DNA of 18,609 nt from Comamonadaceae bacterium (GTDB lineage Bacteria; Pseudomonadota; Gammaproteobacteria; Burkholderiales; Burkholderiaceae_C), in contig CANHKH010000018.1 in the NCBI GenBank assembly GCA_947460165.1, forward strand, positions 1-18,609, given 5' to 3'. Positions within the stretch are counted from its first letter, which is position 1. Every line of letters starts with the position of its first letter. Of the stretch, positions 14,131 through 18,609 are shown piece by piece. The notes under the pieces were generated by a model. That model saw only the letters and a program-made list of their open reading frames with translations. It had not been told where the DNA came from and did no database searches. A program made the translations under genes and the position numbers.

Positions 14131-15072
14131 ATGAAAGTATTGGTGACCGGAGCGAGCGGCTTTATTGGCCAGGCGCTGTGCCAGCATCTGGCCAGCCTGG
14201 GCCACGACGTGGTGGCCACAGTGCGCAAGCCCAGCGCCATGGCCCATGAGCGCGTGCTGTTGGCCGGCGACACAGCGGCTTGGCAGCAGGCGCTGCAGGG
14301 CTGCGACAGCGTGCTGCATTTGGCAGGCCGCGCTCATGTGATGCGCGAGCAAGCCAGCGATCCGCTAGAGGCCTTTCGCGAGGCCAATGTCCAACCCAGC
14401 CTGGCCTTGGCCGAGCTGGCAGCGCAAGCGGGCGTGCGGCGTTTTGTGTTTGTCAGCTCCATCAAGGTCAATGGCGAGCAGACCGCGCCGGGCGCCTGCT
14501 TCAGCGCCCAGGACGCCCCCCTGGCGAGCGACCCTTACGCCTTGTCCAAATGGGAGGCCGAGCAAGGCCTGCAGCGCCTGGCCAAAGCCAGCGGCATGGA
14601 ACTGGTGGTGGTTCGCCCTCCGCTGGTCTACGGGCCGGGGGTCAAGGGCAATTTTGCGCAGATGCTGCGCTGGGTGCGCCTGGGCCTGCCCCTGCCTTTG
14701 GGCGCGGTACACAATCAGCGTTCCATGGTGGCCTTGGACAACCTGGTCAGCTTTTTGACGCTGTGCGCCCAGGCCGAGCTCTCGCCTGGGGCGGGCGGTG
14801 AGGTTTTTTTGGTCTCTGACGGCGTTGCGGTGTCCACCACTGAGCTGCTGCGCAAAATCGCGCTGGCTTATGGCCGCCAGCTCTGGCTGCTGCCAGTGCC
14901 GCCCAGCTGGCTCAGGCTGGCCGCCAGCGCCGCAGGCCAAGGGCCGGCTGTCGACAGGCTCTTGGGGTCCTTGGTAGTGAACGACCAGCCAGCCCGCCAG
15001 CGGCTGGGCTGGCAGCCACCGGTGAGCATGGACGAACAATTGCAAAGGATGGCCCGTGCTGCGCCTGTTTGA
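14131..15072 (+). CDS. wbpV: NAD-dependent epimerase/dehydratase, UDP-QuiNAc-forming 4-reductase type (WbpV-like)
   Basis: WbpV-type enzymes reduce UDP-2-acetamido-2,6-dideoxy-4-keto-glucose, the WbpM product, to UDP-N-acetylquinovosamine. The 313-residue product has the NAD(P) loop GASGFIG at 7-13, then VLHLAGRAHVMRE and FVFVSSIKVNGE with the catalytic-type Ser109/Ser110. YALSK follows with Tyr136 and Lys140, and VVRPPLVYGPGVKGNF is strongly typical of this subgroup. QRSMVALDNLVSF and FLVSDG complete the match. GAGG at 14119-14122 supports ATG 14131. It overlaps the phosphoglycosyltransferase gene by 17 nt and wbpM follows, giving a compact three-gene module. A related 4-epimerase role (FucNAc) is the main alternative. 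Confidence 0.82.
   Translation: MKVLVTGASGFIGQALCQHLASLGHDVVATVRKPSAMAHERVLLAGDTAAWQQALQGCDSVLHLAGRAHVMREQASDPLEAFREANVQPSLALAELAAQAGVRRFVFVSSIKVNGEQTAPGACFSAQDAPLASDPYALSKWEAEQGLQRLAKASGMELVVVRPPLVYGPGVKGNFAQMLRWVRLGLPLPLGAVHNQRSMVALDNLVSFLTLCAQAELSPGAGGEVFLVSDGVAVSTTELLRKIALAYGRQLWLLPVPPSWLRLAASAAGQGPAVDRLLGSLVVNDQPARQRLGWQPPVSMDEQLQRMARAAPV
15044..15049 (+). promoter_or_regulatory. Ribosome binding site AAAGGA for the phosphoglycosyltransferase gene
   Basis: AAAGGA lies inside the end of the WbpV-like gene, six bases before GTG 15056. It supports the GTG start and the 17-nt gene overlap. Confidence 0.65.
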
Positions 15073-15616
15073 CTTTTTGCTGGCCGCCTGCGGCCTGCTG
15101 GTGGGCCTGCCCATCTTGCTGCTGATTGGGCTGCTGGGCCTGCTGGACACCGGCTCGCCCTTGTTTTTTCAGACGCGGGTGGGCCGGCATCAGCTGGCTT
15201 TTCGCCTCATCAAATTCCGCACCATGAAGCCGGACACCGCCTCGGTGGCCACGCACTTGGCCGACCCGAAGGCGGTGACCGCGCTGGGGCATTTTTTGCG
15301 CCGCAGCAAGCTCGACGAATTGCCCCAGCTGTGGAATGTGCTCTTGGGCCACATGAGCCTGGTGGGGCCACGGCCATGTTTGTTCAATCAAGCAGAGTTG
15401 ATTGAAGAACGCCAACGCCGCAGGGTGTTTGACCATCGCCCAGGCATCACCGGCCTGGCTCAGGTGAAAGGCATAGACATGTCCACCCCCGAGTTGCTGG
15501 CGCAGACCGACGCGCAGATGTTGCAAGGGCTCACAGTGGCGGCCTACTTCAAGTACCTTTTGCTCACGCTGTCAGGACGGGGGGCGGGTGACCGCATTGC
15601 CCGTCCACCCGGCTGA
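15056..15616 (+). CDS. Small monotopic sugar phosphoglycosyltransferase (initiating enzyme, PglC/WbaP catalytic-domain type)
   Basis: This family starts polysaccharide assembly by moving a sugar-1-phosphate from a UDP-sugar to undecaprenyl phosphate on the inner face of the inner membrane. The 186-residue protein is the short form. It has one N-terminal re-entrant hydrophobic segment (FDFLLAACGLLVGLPILLLI), then KFRTM at 53-57, the catalytic Asp-Glu pair D87-E88 in KLDELPQLWNVL, and MSLVGPRP followed by RPGITGLAQVKG. It starts at GTG 15056 with AAAGGA six bases before. Because it sits between wbpV-like and wbpM-like genes, the most likely first sugar is QuiNAc or a related 2-acetamido-2,6-dideoxyhexose. 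This is inferred from context only. Confidence 0.92.
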   Translation: MLRLFDFLLAACGLLVGLPILLLIGLLGLLDTGSPLFFQTRVGRHQLAFRLIKFRTMKPDTASVATHLADPKAVTALGHFLRRSKLDELPQLWNVLLGHMSLVGPRPCLFNQAELIEERQRRRVFDHRPGITGLAQVKGIDMSTPELLAQTDAQMLQGLTVAAYFKYLLLTLSGRGAGDRIARPPG

Positions 15617-15651
15617 GAACTTGTCTTGCAGTTCCTTTGCAACGAGCTTCT

Positions 15652-17613
15652 ATGTTGATCAAACAACTGACTTGGCTGGCCCCTCCCTTGCTGGCGCTGC
15701 CGCGTCCGGTCAAGCGGGTGATGGCCATGGCCGTCGATGCGAGTTTGTGTGTGCTCAGCGTGTGGCTGGCTTATTACCTCAGGCTGGGTGAATTCATCAG
15801 CTTCAGCGGCCATCCCCAATGGTCTGTGGGCGCCTCCTTGGCGGCAGCCTCGGCCATCGGGCTGGCCGTGCCGATTTTCATCGCCAACGGGCTCTACCGT
15901 GCCATCTTCCGCCACAGCGGCTGGCCTGCGCTGGCCGCAGTGGCGCGGGCCATTGGCATTTTTGGCTTGATCTACGCCAGTGTTTTTACTGCAGTGGGCG
16001 TCACCGGCGTGCCGCGCACGGTGGGCCTCATTCAGCCGATATTGCTCTTGCTGTTGGTGGGCACCTCGCGGGCCCTGGTGCACCTGTGGTTGGGTGACCA
16101 ATACCAAAGCATTTTGCGCAGATCCGCAAGGCCCAAGGTGCTGATTTACGGCGCTGGCCAAACAGGCAGGCAACTGGCGGCGGCCATGGCCAACAGCCAC
16201 GACATGCAGGTCGCGGGCTTTCTGGACGACGACAAACTTCTGCAAGGCCACGTGCTCAATGGGCAGCCTGTGTACAACCCATCCGACTTGCTCGAACTGG
16301 CCAGCTCACTGGTCATCAACGACGTGCTGCTGGCCCTGCCCAGCATAGGGCGCAAGCGCCGCAACGAGATTTTGCTGAACATCCGCAGCGCCCAGGTGGC
16401 CGTGCGCACTCTGCCCAGTGTGACGGACCTGGCCCAAGGCAAGGTCAGTGTGTCCGACCTCAGAGACCTCGACGTCGACGACCTGCTGGGGCGCGAAGCC
16501 GTGGCCCCTGACCCTGTGCTGATTGGCAAAAACATTGCGGGTAAAGTGGTGCTGGTCACCGGGGCCGGGGGCTCCATAGGGAGTGAGATTTGTCGGCAAA
16601 TCATTGCCGTTGGCGCTGACAAGTTGCTGTTGGTCGAACAAAGCGAATTTGCGCTTTACGCCATTCACCAAGAGTTGGAAGACAAACTCGGCGGCAGGCC
16701 ATGCCAGTTGCTGCCATTGCTGGCATCCGTCCAAGACGACAAGCGTTTGCTGCAAATCATCTCGACCTGGCGGCCACACACGGTCTACCACGCCGCCGCC
16801 TACAAGCATGTGCCGCTGGTGGAGCACAACCCGGTCGAGGGCATCAGAAACAATGTGTTTGGCACCCTGCACACGGCCCAAGCTGCGGTGCAGTGCGGCG
16901 TGTCTGATTTCATTCTCATCAGCACCGACAAAGCGGTTCGTCCCACCAACATCATGGGGGCCAGCAAACGCTTGGCTGAAATGGCTCTGCAGGCGCTGGC
17001 CGCCTCGCAAAGCAAGACCCGGCTGAGCATGGTGAGGTTTGGCAACGTGCTGGGCTCATCGGGCTCGGTCGTGCCTTTGTTCAGGCAACAAATCCGCGAC
17101 GGCGGCCCCATCACCCTCACCCATGCAGACATCACCCGCTACTTCATGACCATTCCGGAGGCGGCGCAGTTGGTCATTCAAGCGGGAGCCATGGCCACGG
17201 GGGGCGACGTGTTTGTGCTGGACATGGGCCAAGCCGTGAAAATTTTGGACTTGGCCAAACGCATGGTTGAACTCTCAGGTTTGACGGTCAAAGACGAGAC
17301 CCACCCTGACGGCGACATTGACATCCAAATCACCGGCCTGAGGCCGGGTGAAAAGCTCTTTGAAGAGCTGCTCATTGGCGACAACCCCCAAGCCACCTCT
17401 CACCCACGCATCATGAAAGCGCATGAGCAATTCTTGGATTGGGAAGCGTTTCAAGCGGCATTGGCACAGCTGAGCCAGGCCTTGAATGCCCATGATGTCG
17501 ATCATTTGCGTGCGCTGTTGGTCGAGCTGGTCGCAGGCTACACCCCCAGCGAAGACATTGCAGACTGGGTGCACGTGGAGCAAGGCCTGCACACCGCTTT
17601 GCCGCCGACTTGA
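15652..17613 (+). CDS. wbpM: UDP-GlcNAc 4,6-dehydratase, membrane-bound WbpM/CapD type
   Basis: WbpM makes UDP-2-acetamido-2,6-dideoxy-4-keto-glucose, the precursor of UDP-QuiNAc and UDP-FucNAc. From ATG 15652 the product has 653 residues, normal for the large form. About four N-terminal membrane helices are followed by a first nucleotide-binding domain (LIYGAGQTG at 164-172) and the catalytic dehydratase domain with TGAGGSIG (303-310). The motif ISTDKAVRPTNIMGASK has Ser424, Asp426, Lys427, Met435 and Lys439. Met replaces the usual catalytic Tyr, as is known for WbpM. RFGNVLGSSGSV and GLRPGEKLFEELL also match. An in-frame TTG at 15637 is an alternative start. It lies 35 nt after the preceding gene and ends the cluster. 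Confidence 0.93.
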   Translation: MLIKQLTWLAPPLLALPRPVKRVMAMAVDASLCVLSVWLAYYLRLGEFISFSGHPQWSVGASLAAASAIGLAVPIFIANGLYRAIFRHSGWPALAAVARAIGIFGLIYASVFTAVGVTGVPRTVGLIQPILLLLLVGTSRALVHLWLGDQYQSILRRSARPKVLIYGAGQTGRQLAAAMANSHDMQVAGFLDDDKLLQGHVLNGQPVYNPSDLLELASSLVINDVLLALPSIGRKRRNEILLNIRSAQVAVRTLPSVTDLAQGKVSVSDLRDLDVDDLLGREAVAPDPVLIGKNIAGKVVLVTGAGGSIGSEICRQIIAVGADKLLLVEQSEFALYAIHQELEDKLGGRPCQLLPLLASVQDDKRLLQIISTWRPHTVYHAAAYKHVPLVEHNPVEGIRNNVFGTLHTAQAAVQCGVSDFILISTDKAVRPTNIMGASKRLAEMALQALAASQSKTRLSMVRFGNVLGSSGSVVPLFRQQIRDGGPITLTHADITRYFMTIPEAAQLVIQAGAMATGGDVFVLDMGQAVKILDLAKRMVELSGLTVKDETHPDGDIDIQITGLRPGEKLFEELLIGDNPQATSHPRIMKAHEQFLDWEAFQAALAQLSQALNAHDVDHLRALLVELVAGYTPSEDIADWVHVEQGLHTALPPT

Positions 17614-17879
17614 GCGCTTGGCCACCCCACCAGGGCCATGCCTGACCTTCAAGGGCTCCGCGTACGGACATCCACGCCGCAGCCGCAGGGCTTGACGGCC
17701 TGGGTCCCACCCTCTTTGAACTGGAACGCCTAGGCGCAGTCCCACGCGGCCAGCAGGCGCCGCCTGTCATGGCTTGAGGATCACCACCAACGCTTGGGGC
17801 GCAAATGCCGCCTGAATCTGTGGACTTCAGCAGCGGCCATGTGGGCGGCTGCGTGTCATCCATTGAGAAGGAAAATTTG
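17614..17879. other. Intergenic region after the cluster
   Basis: This 266-base gap is GC-rich and holds no convincing gene on either strand. A short inverted repeat TGGCC/GGCCA starts a few bases after the wbpM stop (about 17619-17638) but has no T tract. The sequence AGGCGCCGCCT near 17755 is a short near-palindrome. I see no clear sigma-70 promoter for the next gene. The last bases hold its ribosome site. Confidence 0.5.
17868..17872 (+). promoter_or_regulatory. Ribosome binding site AAGGA for the Met-rich protein
   Basis: AAGGA within GAGAAGGAAAA sits seven bases before ATG 17880. It decides the start against the longer open frame that begins at 17805. Confidence 0.75.
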
Positions 17880-18242
17880 ATGCGTTTTAAGAAACAATTG
17901 GCAGTGGCCGTGGCTGCGACGGGCATGGCCCTGACGGTGTTCGCTCAGACAGGGGCCGGACCAGGCATGGGCAGCATGGGTCCGAACATGGGCCGCATGA
18001 GCCCCGAGATGCAAAGCAGCATGCAAACCCACATGCGCGCCATGCAAGATTGGCGCGCCCGCATGAGCACGGCCACCACGCCTGAGCAAAAACAGGCGCT
18101 GATGGACGAGCACATGCGCCTGATGGACGAGCACATGTCGCACATGCAGTCGATGAGGGCATCAAGAAGGTCCTGGTCAGGCGGTGCGGCAGGTGCGCCC
18201 AGCCTGCCAGGCGACGTCTTCAGCCCGGGATCGGTCCTCTGA
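17880..18242 (+). CDS. Small Met-rich secreted protein (hypothetical)
   Basis: The 120-residue product has a clear signal peptide: a basic start (MRFKK), a hydrophobic core and a likely cut after VFA at residue 22, so it should be exported to the periplasm. The mature part is strikingly rich in methionine, with 15 Met and four His between about residues 27 and 93, mostly as xM or HM spaced 3-4 residues apart in helical-looking sequence. LMDEHM occurs twice in tandem. The last 27 residues change to a Ser/Gly/Pro-rich tail with no Met. Met/His-rich periplasmic proteins often bind copper or silver, so a metal-binding role is a reasonable guess, but no family is recognised. A DsbA-like gene follows after 82 bases. 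Confidence 0.7.
   Translation: MRFKKQLAVAVAATGMALTVFAQTGAGPGMGSMGPNMGRMSPEMQSSMQTHMRAMQDWRARMSTATTPEQKQALMDEHMRLMDEHMSHMQSMRASRRSWSGGAAGAPSLPGDVFSPGSVL
18099..18137 (+). repeat. Tandem 18-bp direct repeat encoding LMDEHM twice
   Basis: CTGATGGACGAGCACATG is found at 18099-18116 and again, identical, at 18120-18137, a 21-bp period. It duplicates the LMDEHM segment of the Met-rich protein in frame. Confidence 0.9.
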
Positions 18243-18324
18243 GTCGCTCGGGCTGAACCCCATGGGGCCCAGTCAGGCCTCGCCAGCGGCTAGCATCAGG
18301 GCTTTTGAAACTTCTTCACCGCCC

Positions 18325-18609
18325 ATGAAAACGCTCAAGATCGACTTTGTCTCCGACGTCTCTTGCCCCTGGTGTGCCGTAGGCCTGCATGCTCTTTTGG
18401 AAGCCCTGGACAATCTGCAACCCGACATCCAGGCCACGCTGCACTTTCAGCCTTTTGAGCTGAACCCCCAGATGTGGCCTGGCGGCCAAGACATGAGCGA
18501 GCACCTGACGCAAAAATACGGCTCCACCCCTGAAAAGCAAGCGCAAATGCGAGATGTCATTCGCCAGCGCGGCGCGGAGGTGGGTTTTGAATTCAATCCG
18601 GATGGCCGA
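18325..18609 (+). CDS. DsbA-family oxidoreductase, FrnE-like (N-terminal part)
   Basis: Ninety-five residues are visible before the window ends with the frame still open. The start reads MKTLKIDFVSDVSCPWCAVG, with a CPWC redox motif (Cys14 and Cys17) straight after the first strand. FQPFELNPQM and later GFEFNPDG follow, as in the FrnE/2-hydroxychromene-2-carboxylate isomerase-like branch of the DsbA superfamily. No signal peptide is present, so it probably acts in the cytosol as a thiol oxidoreductase or isomerase rather than as a periplasmic disulfide donor. ATG 18325 has no strong ribosome site. It is not obviously tied to the polysaccharide genes. The C-terminal half is outside the window. 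Confidence 0.85.
   Translation, partial: MKTLKIDFVSDVSCPWCAVGLHALLEALDNLQPDIQATLHFQPFELNPQMWPGGQDMSEHLTQKYGSTPEKQAQMRDVIRQRGAEVGFEFNPDGR

Noticed and set aside
17411..17926. Minus-strand open frame covering the gap between wbpM and the Met-rich gene
   Set aside because: The translation is Ala/Pro/Arg-rich with no motif, overlaps both flanking genes and has no ribosome site. I treat the gap as non-coding.
1..18609. CRISPR arrays, tRNA/rRNA genes, insertion sequences or transposases
   Set aside because: I found no regularly spaced repeats, no tRNA-like cloverleaf sequence, no transposase motif and no terminal inverted repeats on reading both strands.

Overview
The window looks like a chromosomal segment from a GC-rich betaproteobacterium, most likely a Burkholderiales/Comamonadaceae-type organism. 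That call rests on the style of the flanking metabolic genes and their GC-rich codon use, and was not checked against a database. Nearly all of it (912-17613, all + strand) is one surface-polysaccharide (O-antigen or exopolysaccharide) biosynthesis cluster of the Wzx-flippase type. An unrelated class V aminotransferase ends on the left. A small Met-rich secreted protein and the start of a DsbA/FrnE-like thioredoxin-fold protein lie on the right.

Layout. (1) 1-600: C-terminal part of an alanine-glyoxylate-type aminotransferase. (2) 601-911: non-coding leader with a possible -10 box and a hairpin plus T6 tract. (3) 912-4453: manC, fcl and gmd, which make GDP-mannose and then GDP-L-fucose. (4) 4458-5928: a cupin 3,4-ketoisomerase and a DegT aminotransferase (FdtA/FdtB type), which make a 3-amino-3,6-dideoxyhexose nucleotide. 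(5) 5938-7203: Wzx flippase. (6) 7200-12378: an alternating run of four predicted SAM-dependent methyltransferases and two glycosyltransferases, each joined to the next by a 4-nt start/stop overlap. (7) 12375-14120: two more glycosyltransferases, one GT8-like and one GT2. (8) 14131-17613: a UDP-QuiNAc-type reductase (WbpV-like), a short initiating phosphoglycosyltransferase, and a WbpM/CapD UDP-GlcNAc 4,6-dehydratase. (9) 17614-17879: intergenic. (10) 17880 to the end: the Met-rich secreted protein and the partial FrnE-like gene.

Working model (inference from families). WbpM and the WbpV-like reductase make UDP-N-acetylquinovosamine or a close relative. The small phosphoglycosyltransferase loads it on undecaprenyl phosphate. 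Up to four glycosyltransferases then extend the unit with sugars that may include L-fucose and a 3-amino-3,6-dideoxyhexose. The methyltransferases cap or decorate it, and Wzx flips it to the periplasm. No Wzy polymerase, Wzz, ligase, RmlA/RmlB or sugar N-acetyltransferase is visible, so these must lie elsewhere or the pathway is unusual.

Most interesting points: a run of nine G residues in the GT2 gene at 9799-9807, where a gain or loss of one G would stop translation within about 20 codons; a 3-aminosugar gene pair placed directly after gmd with no dTDP-sugar genes in sight; a dense methyltransferase/glycosyltransferase block with seven consecutive 4-nt overlaps; and a possible attenuator-like leader ahead of manC.
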